From Ensifer adhaerens (GTDB lineage: Bacteria > Pseudomonadota > Alphaproteobacteria > Rhizobiales > Rhizobiaceae): DNA of 64,000 nucleotides. The DNA is taken from positions 1,297,501 through 1,361,500 of the forward strand of contig OCMG01000004.1 in the NCBI GenBank assembly GCA_900215285.1, in the 5' to 3' direction. Positions 56,070-64,000 of this stretch are shown here, in pieces. The notes under the pieces are model-generated. The model made no database searches, was not told where the DNA came from, and saw only the letters and a list, made by a program, of their open reading frames with translations. Made by a program: the position numbers and the translations under genes. The number at the start of each line of letters is the position of its first letter. Within the stretch, counting starts at the first letter, position 1.

Positions 56070-58769
56070 TCACTGCAACTGCAGCAGCCGTTCCAGATAT
56101 TGCCGCTCGAGCTCGGGGCTGGCGTTTTCACCGAGCTTGCGGCGGATGATCTCAAGGATCTGACGGGCGCGCTCGGCATCAAATTCGTCCGGTACCTTCA
56201 CATCTTCGCCGAATTCCGGCCCCGTGCGGCCCTGCGGACGGCCAAGCGGATCAAGCCCCTCGCGGTTCTGGCCCTGCTGCTGCATTCCACCCTGGCCGCC
56301 GCCCTGTTGGCCCTGCTGCGCGAGCTGCTGCATCAGTTCCGATGCGCCCTTGCGCAGCGCCTCGATGGCACGGCCCTGCGAATCGAGCGCGCTCTGGCCT
56401 TTGCCGTCGCCCAGCGCCCCGGTCGCGTCCTTCATTTCCTTCCCGGCGCTGTTGAAGCCTTCGCCAGGCTTGACGCCAAACTTGCGCAGACCTTCCTGCA
56501 GACTTTTCAGGTCCTTCTCCAGCTGCTTCTGGCGTTCGGAAAGCTCCTTCAGTGCCTGCTGGAGCTGTTCCTTGGTCATGGAATCTTCCGGGCGACCGCC
56601 TTGTTGCGCCTTCTGCCCGTTCGGGTCGGGCGGCATTGGTTGGTTCATTCCGTCTTGCTGGCCGTCCTGCTGGCCGTCCTGCTGGTTATTCGGCTGACCG
56701 TTCGGGTTCATCTCTTCGTTTTGGCCCTGCTGATTCGGATCCCTGTCAAAGAGCTGCTGGTCCTCCCCGCTGTTCGGGTCGCCGTACTGCATGCGGTCAC
56801 GCAGCGCCTGTTCCTTCGTAAAGGTGTCATCGAGCAGCTTCTTCTGGTCCTGCAGCAGCTTGCCGAGCTTGTCGATCTCGCCGCGCATCTGGTCCTTGCC
56901 CTGCTGCTGGCCTCTGTTGGGACGCGCCGTCTGCAGGTTGTTCATCATGCGCTGCATCTGGTTGAGAAGATTGCGGGCCTCGTCGCGCGAACCGCTCTCG
57001 GCCAGCTTCTGGATCTCGTCCAGCATCTTTTCCAGATCCTGCTGGCGCAACATTTTCCGCTGGTCGGCGCTCATCTGGTTCTGGTCAGGATTGTTCTGCA
57101 TCTGCTTGGCCAGCGCCTGCATGAACTCGTTCATGGCCTTGCGCAGCTCTTCCGTCAGCTTCCGGATTTCCGCGTCCGAGGCATTGCGGTTCAGGGCGTC
57201 GGAAAGCGCCTGCTGGGCGTCCTTGACCTTGCGCTCGGCATTGGCCACATCGCCGCCCTCGATGCCCAGCGCGATCTGCCACAGATAGTCGGCGGTCGCT
57301 TTCAGATCCTGTTCCGAGCGGGCGAGCCGCATCTGCTGGCCCGCGGAGCGAATGAGGAGGAATTGCGTGAGATCGGGGATCGTCTCTTCCGGGCGTACGA
57401 AGAGCGCATCGTTCAGTTCGATCGCACGATCGAGCTTGCGCTCATCGAGTGCGAAAACCTGGCGTTCCTCGGCAACGGCTGCCGCCAGCGGTTCACGGAA
57501 ATTGCGCGCCGGAAGGATGATATCCTTCGTCTCGCTGCGGCCGGTGTGGCCGGCGGCATCGTTCGCGATCAGCGTCAGATGGACCTTCTTGCCGGCGAGC
57601 GGATGCTCGGTCAGGTCGCGGCTGGTCAGGCCCTTGGCCTCGCGGGCATCGGAGCGTGGCAGTTCAAGCCGGAACTCCGGCGGCGGATAGAGCGGAACCG
57701 CTCCCGGCTCCTGATCGGCTGGCTCGATCAGCGCCTGCGCGGAGACGAGACCATAGTCGTCACTGGCCTTGAAGGCGATTTCCAGCGCCCCGCTCACGGC
57801 TCGCTGCGGCTCGCCCTCGAAGGAAATTTTGGGCAGTTCGTCCTTCTGGATTTCGAAGGACCAGCGGTTGCCGCCGACGTCGAGCGTGCCGGGAACCGAA
57901 AGCGCGACCTGGAACGTCTTGCCCTCCGCCGGCTGCTTGTCGGCGGCTTTCGGGGCAGCATCCGGGACGAGCGGAACGGGTGCCTGTGCTTCATTGGGCG
58001 CGAAGGTCACCGGGACATCCGTGCTTTCGCCGGAAAGCCGAACCGTCAGGCGCGACCCTTCCGGAACGACCAGCGGTTTGGCGTCGGCCGTATTCGCATC
58101 GTTAGCCGTGAGGAAGACCGGCGGCTTGCGTGTATAGACCGGCGGCGTGACCCAGGCATCGACGCGCAGGCCGGCGATCGCGCTATTGACCGGGATCGGG
58201 CGGAACGGATCCGTGAGGCGACCGGCATTGTTGGACCAGGAAAATCCGAAGGCGACGAAGAGCAGCAGCGCCGGAATGGCGCGCAACGCGAAACGGTCAT
58301 GCGCCGCGATATCGGGCGTTGGCGTGCCGGCGGTCAGCGAACCGACAAGCCCGGCCATGCGCCGCTTGTGCTCACGCCACAGCGCCTCGCCGAACGGACC
58401 GCTTGTCGTGGCGGGCACGTCCTCCAGCGCCGCCAGCGCCTGGTGTGCAAGACCGCTGCGCTCCTCGATGCGCCGCGTCGCTTCCACATCCGTCGGCCAT
58501 TTGGCGGCGGCAATGCGGATCAGCGACCACAGGAAAACAAGGCCAAAGAGGATGGCCAGACCCCGCGCCACGCTCGCCGGCATCAGCCGGAAGAGGCCGA
58601 ACCAGCTTGTGGCGACATAGAGTGCCGCAATCGAAAGCGGGACGAGGCTCAGCGGCGCCAGCCGTTCCAGGAACATGACGAGCTTGGCGAGACCGCGCGA
58701 CCGCGCTATGCGGCGCTTCAGCCGCCCCATGCCATCGCTTTCGCTCACGCCTTTTTCCCGATTACCCAT
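56070..58769 (-). CDS. DUF4175/TIGR02302-type membrane protein
   Basis: 899-residue protein characteristic of alphaproteobacteria. Two or three N-terminal transmembrane helices (LAPLSLVPLSIAALYVATSW, GLAILFGLVFLWSLIRI, ALRAIPALLLFVAFGFSW) precede a large extracytoplasmic region. The second half is very rich in Gln, Asn, Asp and Lys with heptad-like helices (KEQLQQALKELSERQKQLEK) and a DGQQDG tandem motif near residue 690. The C-terminus LERQYLERLLQLQ is conserved in character. Function unknown. lysA lies 68 bases upstream on the same strand, so it is probably in the lysA operon. Confidence 0.88.
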   Translation of the reverse strand: MGNREKGVSESDGMGRLKRRIARSRGLAKLVMFLERLAPLSLVPLSIAALYVATSWFGLFRLMPASVARGLAILFGLVFLWSLIRIAAAKWPTDVEATRRIEERSGLAHQALAALEDVPATTSGPFGEALWREHKRRMAGLVGSLTAGTPTPDIAAHDRFALRAIPALLLFVAFGFSWSNNAGRLTDPFRPIPVNSAIAGLRVDAWVTPPVYTRKPPVFLTANDANTADAKPLVVPEGSRLTVRLSGESTDVPVTFAPNEAQAPVPLVPDAAPKAADKQPAEGKTFQVALSVPGTLDVGGNRWSFEIQKDELPKISFEGEPQRAVSGALEIAFKASDDYGLVSAQALIEPADQEPGAVPLYPPPEFRLELPRSDAREAKGLTSRDLTEHPLAGKKVHLTLIANDAAGHTGRSETKDIILPARNFREPLAAAVAEERQVFALDERKLDRAIELNDALFVRPEETIPDLTQFLLIRSAGQQMRLARSEQDLKATADYLWQIALGIEGGDVANAERKVKDAQQALSDALNRNASDAEIRKLTEELRKAMNEFMQALAKQMQNNPDQNQMSADQRKMLRQQDLEKMLDEIQKLAESGSRDEARNLLNQMQRMMNNLQTARPNRGQQQGKDQMRGEIDKLGKLLQDQKKLLDDTFTKEQALRDRMQYGDPNSGEDQQLFDRDPNQQGQNEEMNPNGQPNNQQDGQQDGQQDGMNQPMPPDPNGQKAQQGGRPEDSMTKEQLQQALKELSERQKQLEKDLKSLQEGLRKFGVKPGEGFNSAGKEMKDATGALGDGKGQSALDSQGRAIEALRKGASELMQQLAQQGQQGGGQGGMQQQGQNREGLDPLGRPQGRTGPEFGEDVKVPDEFDAERARQILEIIRRKLGENASPELERQYLERLLQLQ

Positions 58770-58837
58770 GCCGCTCCAGACCAGTCGTCGGTGAGCAGAA
58801 TACCATTCTTTGTGGCAAAGGCGAGGGCAGGACGGGG

Positions 58838-60106
58838 TTATTCCAGCCAGTCGGGGACGGAATCGAGGCCGATCAGCTCTTCATAGCTCGTGCGCGGGCG
58901 GATCACATGATAGCGGTCGCCTTTGACGAGAACTTCGGGCACCAGCAGCCGGCTGTTATAGGTACCGGCCTGTACCGCGCCGTAAGCACCTGCCGAGCCG
59001 ATCGACAGAAGATCGCCCGGCTTCGGCATCATCATCTCGCGGTCGAGCGCCATGTAGTCGCCCGTCTCGCAGACTGGACCGACGACATCGGCCTTGATCA
59101 GCGGCGCGTTCGCCGCCGAAATGACGGCCGGCTTGATCTCGTGCCAGGCCTCATAGAGCGTCGGGCGGACGAGGTCGTTCATCGCGACGTCAACGATGAC
59201 AAAGGTCTTCTCGCCGCCGTCCTTCACATAGAGGACTTCGGTCAAGAGAATGCCAGCATTGCCGGCGATCAGGCGGCCGGGCTCGGCGACGATCTTGCAA
59301 TCGAGGCCGCGCAGCTGGTTCTTGACCACATCGGCATAGTCTGCCGGCAGCGGCGGAATGTCGTTCGAATCCTTGTACGGAATCCCAAGCCCGCCGCCGA
59401 TGTCGACATGCTCGATCGTGTGGCCATCGGCGCGCAGCAATTCGACCAGTTCCTTCAGTAGGCGGAAGGCATCGGCAAAGGGCTGCAGCTCGGTGATCTG
59501 GCTGCCGATATGCATGTCGATGCCGGTCACTTCGATGCCCTGCAGGCCAGCGGCGCGGGCATAGACGGCGCGGGCGCGGTCATAGGAAATGCCGAACTTG
59601 TTTTCCTTCTTGCCAGTCGAGATCTTGGCGTGGGTCTTGGCATCGACATCGGGGTTGATGCGGAAGGATACGGGAGCCCGCTTGCCCACCTTGACGGCAC
59701 GGGCGTTGAGCAGTTCCAGTTCCGGTTCGGACTCGACGTTGAAGCAGTAGATGCCCGCTTCCAGCGCCAGATCCATTTCGTGCGCGGTCTTGCCAACGCC
59801 GGAGAACATGATGCGCGAGGCGGGGATGCCGGCCGCGAGTGCGCGGCGGAGCTCGCCTTCGGAGACGACGTCGATGCCTGCGCCAAGGCGGCCGAGCACC
59901 TTCAGCACGGCCTGGTTCGAGTTGGCCTTCATCGCATAGCAGACGAGCGAATCGACATCCTTGAAGGCCTGCGAGAAGACCGTGTAATGGCGCTCCAGCG
60001 TGGCAGTGGAATAGACATAGCAGGGGGTGCCGACGGCTGCGGCGATGTCCGCCACCGGCACGTCTTCGGCGTGAAGCACGCCGTCGCGATATTCAAAATG
60101 GTTCAC
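58838..60106 (-). CDS. lysA: Diaminopimelate decarboxylase
   Basis: PLP enzyme for the last step of lysine synthesis. The Schiff-base Lys is in CYAMKANSN (near residue 59); HIGSQI, the glycine-rich DIGGGLGIPY, EPGRLIAGNAG and CETGDYMALDRE with the active-site Cys are in order. Length 422. The lipoprotein gene upstream is 12 bases away, indicating co-transcription (lptM-like, then lysA, then the DUF4175 gene). Confidence 0.97.
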   Translation of the reverse strand: MNHFEYRDGVLHAEDVPVADIAAAVGTPCYVYSTATLERHYTVFSQAFKDVDSLVCYAMKANSNQAVLKVLGRLGAGIDVVSEGELRRALAAGIPASRIMFSGVGKTAHEMDLALEAGIYCFNVESEPELELLNARAVKVGKRAPVSFRINPDVDAKTHAKISTGKKENKFGISYDRARAVYARAAGLQGIEVTGIDMHIGSQITELQPFADAFRLLKELVELLRADGHTIEHVDIGGGLGIPYKDSNDIPPLPADYADVVKNQLRGLDCKIVAEPGRLIAGNAGILLTEVLYVKDGGEKTFVIVDVAMNDLVRPTLYEAWHEIKPAVISAANAPLIKADVVGPVCETGDYMALDREMMMPKPGDLLSIGSAGAYGAVQAGTYNSRLLVPEVLVKGDRYHVIRPRTSYEELIGLDSVPDWLE

Positions 60107-60118
60107 GGGGGAGCGACC

Positions 60119-60319
60119 TTATAGAAGCGGATCGAGAATGAAGGGCTTGTCTTCTCTCACAACCGGTTTGGTCTTCACCGTGCCGGTCGCCTTGTCCATC
60201 GACTGCCCCTCATAGGCGCCCGGCTGATCCAGATCGCCCTTGCGGCCACAGGAGGAAACGCTTGCCACGATGGCGACGCAGACGGCGGCAAGCGCCAGTT
60301 TCTTGAACAATTCCGGCAT
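60119..60319 (-). CDS. Small lipoprotein, LptM (YifL)-like
   Basis: 66-residue lipoprotein. The signal KKLALAAVCVAIVASVSSC ends in a lipobox with Cys at about residue 24, and CGRKGDLDQP follows directly, matching the short CGxKG-L segment of the LptM family, which helps mature the outer-membrane LPS translocon LptD. The C-terminal half is polar. It lies between argH and lysA, the usual alphaproteobacterial place. Confidence 0.82.
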   Translation of the reverse strand: MPELFKKLALAAVCVAIVASVSSCGRKGDLDQPGAYEGQSMDKATGTVKTKPVVREDKPFILDPLL

Positions 60320-60440
60320 CGGAAATGCAGGCCCTTCTTGTTAACTTGCGAAAACACATAGCGGATTGATGGCTCGCTTGCACTCCAAATCTGTTGAAGT
60401 GAAATCGCGGGCGGTGATTGGTGGTGGGTGTGTGCCTATG

Positions 60441-60622
60441 GAACCCCCCTCTGCCCTGCCGGGCATCTCCCCCGCAAGGAGGGAGATCGGCTAGAGGAGA
60501 GCGCCACATCCGTCTCCCCCTTGTGGGGGAGATGGCGGCAGCCAGAGGGGGTTCTGACCGCGAGCGCTGAGCAAGCGGAGATAAAGACCCCTCCCCAACC
60601 CTCCCCACAAGGGGAGGGAGAG
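60441..60622. repeat. RIME-like intergenic mosaic element, copy B plus an extra module
   Basis: The right part (60511-60622) aligns with the reverse complement of 25776-25892: TCTCCCCCTTGTGGGGGAGA near its start, GCGGCAGCCAGAGGGGG in the middle and CCTCCCCAACCCTCCCC near its end. The left part (60441-60488) is a further module with CCCTGCCGGGC and CTCCCCCGCAAGGAGGGAG. It separates argH from the lptM-like gene; the whole 319-base intergenic space shows no gene. Confidence 0.75.
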
Positions 60623-60638
60623 CGGCCGTCGCGGCCCC

Positions 60639-62033
<1,395 letters not shown>

Positions 62034-62061
62034 GGATCACGATCCCGGAGTTGATTTCGAT

Positions 62062-62724
62062 ATGACGACTGAAAACCGAAAGGTACATCCCGTTCTCACC
62101 CTTGCCGCAGCGGCGGTGGTTCTGGGCGTCCTGTCCGGAGCCGTCGCGGTTTACATGAAGAGTTCCGGGTCTGGCAAGGATGCGCTTGCCGCGAGCGGCG
62201 ATTGCGCGAAATCGGATGCACTGCTGACGAAGCTGAAGCCGCTGATGAAGGGCCAGGTCGCCGCCCTTGTCGCCGCCAACCCGCCGCGCTCGCTCGGCGA
62301 ATTCTCCTTCAAGGGGCCCGACGGCAAGGCGATGACGCTTGCCGATTTCAAGGGCAAGACCGTACTTCTCAATCTCTGGGCCACCTGGTGCATCCCCTGC
62401 CGCACCGAAATGCCGGAACTGGACGCGCTGCAGAAGGACATGGGCGCGGACGGCAAGTTCGAGGTGGCGGCGATCAATATCGACACCGGCAACGACGACA
62501 AGCCCAACGCCTTCCGCAAGGACACCGGCATCACCTCGCTCGCCTTCTATCGCGACAATACGCTCAACACCTTCAACCGCCTCAAGAAAGAAGGTCTCGC
62601 CTTTGGTCTTCCTGCGACGATGCTGATCGACAGGAACGGATGTCTGGTGGCCGCGATGAACGGCCCAGCGGCGTGGCATAGCGAAGATGCCAAGGCGCTG
62701 GTTGTTGCGGCGAAGGGGGAGTGA
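62062..62724 (+). CDS. TlpA-type membrane-anchored thiol:disulfide oxidoreductase
   Basis: 220-residue thioredoxin-fold protein. One N-terminal helix (VLTLAAAAVVLGVLSGAVAVYM) anchors it with the domain in the periplasm. The active site is WATWCIPCRTEMPEL (CxxC). A second pair of Cys (SGDC, RNGC) lies outside it. TlpA relatives reduce cytochrome-oxidase assembly or cytochrome c substrates. ATG 62062 has GGAG about 11 bases upstream; ATG 62032 would overlap the argH start and is less likely. Confidence 0.9.
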   Translation: MTTENRKVHPVLTLAAAAVVLGVLSGAVAVYMKSSGSGKDALAASGDCAKSDALLTKLKPLMKGQVAALVAANPPRSLGEFSFKGPDGKAMTLADFKGKTVLLNLWATWCIPCRTEMPELDALQKDMGADGKFEVAAINIDTGNDDKPNAFRKDTGITSLAFYRDNTLNTFNRLKKEGLAFGLPATMLIDRNGCLVAAMNGPAAWHSEDAKALVVAAKGE

Positions 62725-62746
62725 GTTTGTTTGAGGTTGTGGCGGC

Positions 62747-62808
62747 CCCTGTCTTGCAAAATCTATGACTTAGCCAAAGGCTAAGTGTTAGAAATCCCAA
62801 GAGAGGGG
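62747..62808. repeat. Palindromic module related to the 23806-23986 element
   Basis: A 62-base sequence reads CCCTGTCTTGCAAAATC at the left and ATCCCAAGAGAGGGGG at the right, with an inner stem CTTAGCC...GGCTAAG. It belongs to the same family as the two modules at 23806-23986. It lies between the convergent TlpA-type and dehydrogenase genes and may serve as a terminator for both. Confidence 0.7.
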
Positions 62809-62832
62809 GTATCCCCGGATCTCCCAACCAAC

Positions 62833-63708
62833 TTACCGCGTCGGAACCGGCACTTCCCCACGATAATCGTAGAAGCCACGGCCCGTCTTGCGGCCCAGCC
62901 AGCCGGCTTCGACATACTTTACCAGCAGAGGACACGGGCGGTATTTGCTGTCGGCGAGGCCGTCGTAGAGGACCTGCATGATCGAGAGGCAGGTGTCGAG
63001 GCCTATGAAGTCTGCGAGTTGCAGCGGGCCCATCGGGTGGTTGGCGCCAAGCTTCATCGCCGTGTCGATGGCCTCGACCGAGCCGACGCCTTCATAGAGC
63101 GTGTAGATCGCCTCGTTGATCATCGGCAGCAGGATGCGGTTGACGATGAAGGCGGGGAAGTCTTCCGACACCGTGATCGTCTTGTCGAGCGCCGTCACAT
63201 AGGCGCGTGCCGCCTGGAAGGTCGGGTCGTCGGTGGCAATGCCGCGCACCAGTTCGACCAGCTTCATGATCGGAACCGGGTTCATGAAGTGGATGCCCAT
63301 GAAGCGTTCCGGCCGGTCGGTGGCGGAGGCCAGACGGGTGATCGAGAGCGACGAGGTGTTGGTGGCCAGCATGGCCGAGGGCTTCAGCAGCGGGCAGAGC
63401 TGGGCGTAGATCTTGCGCTTGATCGTTTCGTCTTCGGTGGCCGCCTCGATGACGAGATCGGCTTGCGATAGAACGGCCATATCGGCGCCGCCGGAAATGC
63501 GGGCCATGGCGGCTTCGCGGGCCTCTGCCGTGATCTTGCCGCCGGCGACCTGGCGGGCCATGTTGGCGCCGATCGTGGCAATGCCGGCTTCGACGCGCTC
63601 GGCGGAGATGTCGTAGATGGCGACCGTGTAGCCGGCCAACGCGCTCACCTGCGCGATGCCGCCGCCCATCTGGCCTGCTCCGATGACGCCGATCTGTTCG
63701 ATGGCCAT
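62833..63708 (-). CDS. hbdA: 3-hydroxybutyryl-CoA dehydrogenase
   Basis: NAD(P)-dependent oxidoreductase of 291 residues acting on 3-hydroxyacyl-CoA, in butanoate or poly-hydroxybutyrate metabolism. The Rossmann loop GVIGAGQMGGGIAQ, the NTSSLSITRLA block, the catalytic His in IHFMNPVP and the C-terminal NHPMGPLQLADFIGLD are typical. In several rhizobia it adjoins the electron-transfer flavoprotein genes, which are not seen in this window. Confidence 0.95.
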   Translation of the reverse strand: MAIEQIGVIGAGQMGGGIAQVSALAGYTVAIYDISAERVEAGIATIGANMARQVAGGKITAEAREAAMARISGGADMAVLSQADLVIEAATEDETIKRKIYAQLCPLLKPSAMLATNTSSLSITRLASATDRPERFMGIHFMNPVPIMKLVELVRGIATDDPTFQAARAYVTALDKTITVSEDFPAFIVNRILLPMINEAIYTLYEGVGSVEAIDTAMKLGANHPMGPLQLADFIGLDTCLSIMQVLYDGLADSKYRPCPLLVKYVEAGWLGRKTGRGFYDYRGEVPVPTR

Positions 63709-63881
63709 AATGTCGTCTCCCCCAAGTCTTGCTGCTTGTAACCCTTGAAATCTCTTGGCTTCTCAGCCTTGCCTAGTGATAACGTCAGAGATTGTCGATG
63801 ACCAGTCATTTCGCAAGTGCGAAACGATTTCAATCGATTTGGATTTGCGAATTTCTCAAGTGTAAAAGGGTTGCCACACTT
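63709..63881. promoter_or_regulatory. Divergent promoter region between hbdA and the flavin oxidoreductase
   Basis: The region contains a perfect palindrome TTTCGC-AAGT-GCGAAA (63809-63824), a possible operator, about 60 bases upstream of the flavin oxidoreductase start. A TTGCGA and TTTCTC pair nearby resembles half-sites. No promoter elements were assigned confidently. Confidence 0.35.
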
Positions 63882-64000
63882 ATGCAGGTGAAGATGAACG
63901 GTAACGTCTCCTTCTGGTATGCCGATATCGGCGGTTTGCCGGAACGGCGCCCTGGTTTGCCGGGCCACAGGGACGCCGATATCTGCATCATTGGCGCCGG
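63882..64000 (+). CDS. FAD-dependent oxidoreductase (DAO type), truncated by window end
   Basis: Only 39 complete codons are visible: MQVKMNGNVSFWYADIGGLP at the start and then DADICIIGAG, the beginning of an FAD-binding Rossmann loop. The layout resembles gamma-glutamylputrescine oxidase-like or related DAO-family enzymes, whose flavin loop follows a short leader of this kind. The reading frame runs off the end, so the enzyme type cannot be settled. It is divergent from hbdA. Confidence 0.6.
   Translation, partial: MQVKMNGNVSFWYADIGGLPERRPGLPGHRDADICIIGA

Noticed and set aside
56100-58886. A 928-codon open frame on the plus strand opposite the DUF4175 gene
   Set aside because: It is Leu/Arg-rich, exactly antisense to a gene with clear membrane and coiled-coil features, and has no motif or ribosome site.

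Overview
The window looks like a chromosomal segment of a member of the Rhizobiaceae (Rhizobium/Agrobacterium relatives). Support comes from gene neighbourhoods that I recognise as rhizobial: rplU-rpmA followed by two acetyltransferase genes, bolA / J-domain / cobS / cobT, argH - LptM-like lipoprotein - lysA - a DUF4175 membrane protein, and ftsE-ftsX near hpt. The DNA is GC-rich, GTG starts are frequent, and several dispersed palindromic intergenic elements resemble rhizobial mosaic elements. No insertion sequence, prophage, integron or CRISPR array was seen. One tRNA gene (Ser, CGA) is present.

Layout. 1-7926: a very long Thr/Ser-rich protein built from 8-residue units (5' end outside the window), then a TPR-containing GT41/SPINDLY-type glycosyltransferase that overlaps a UDP-galactopyranose mutase gene. 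This is the most unusual part of the window and could be a repeat protein with its own O-glycosylation genes. 8049-9815: acyl-CoA ligase. 10067-15161: a five-gene ABC importer plus phosphodiesterase operon preceded by a PHO-box-like site, which suggests phosphate-starvation control. 15754-18144: tRNA-Ser, rplU, rpmA and two GNAT acetyltransferases. 18260-25656: mixed small-molecule and envelope genes (DoxX-like protein and a divergent LysR regulator, thioesterase, COG0523 GTPase, D,D-carboxypeptidase, M20 hydrolase, dienelactone hydrolase, aldo/keto reductase). 26025-31841: typA, a TusA-like protein, an L,D-transpeptidase-like lipoprotein, accA, xerD and an unlisted 53-residue membrane protein. 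32093-35107: aroK-aroB and a CBS/CorC membrane protein.

35123-41790: small envelope and stress genes, TetR, bolA, a J-domain protein with a possible zinc site, the CobS and CobT subunits of aerobic cobaltochelatase, and a phytase-like esterase. 41861-42918: a queuosine-precursor transporter gene whose start codon lies inside a strong preQ1-I riboswitch candidate, then rpmB. 43163-49107: DUF3108 protein, DMT exporter, cupin, gloB, methyltransferase, and a hisC-type aminotransferase joined to a prephenate dehydrogenase. 49091-56030: DUF2125, ChaC-like cyclotransferase, PlsC, a YdcF/ElyC-like protein, ftsX-ftsE, a membrane-anchored unknown, hpt and a single-domain response regulator. 56070-62724: DUF4175, lysA, lptM-like gene, argH and a divergent TlpA-type thioredoxin. 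62833-64000: 3-hydroxybutyryl-CoA dehydrogenase and the first 39 codons of a flavin oxidoreductase.

Functional themes are amino-acid biosynthesis (shikimate, tyrosine/histidine-type aminotransfer, lysine, arginine), envelope biogenesis and division, cofactor metabolism (cobalamin, queuosine) and phosphate scavenging. Family assignments come from reading motifs and overall sequence; no database search was possible. Residue positions are approximate.
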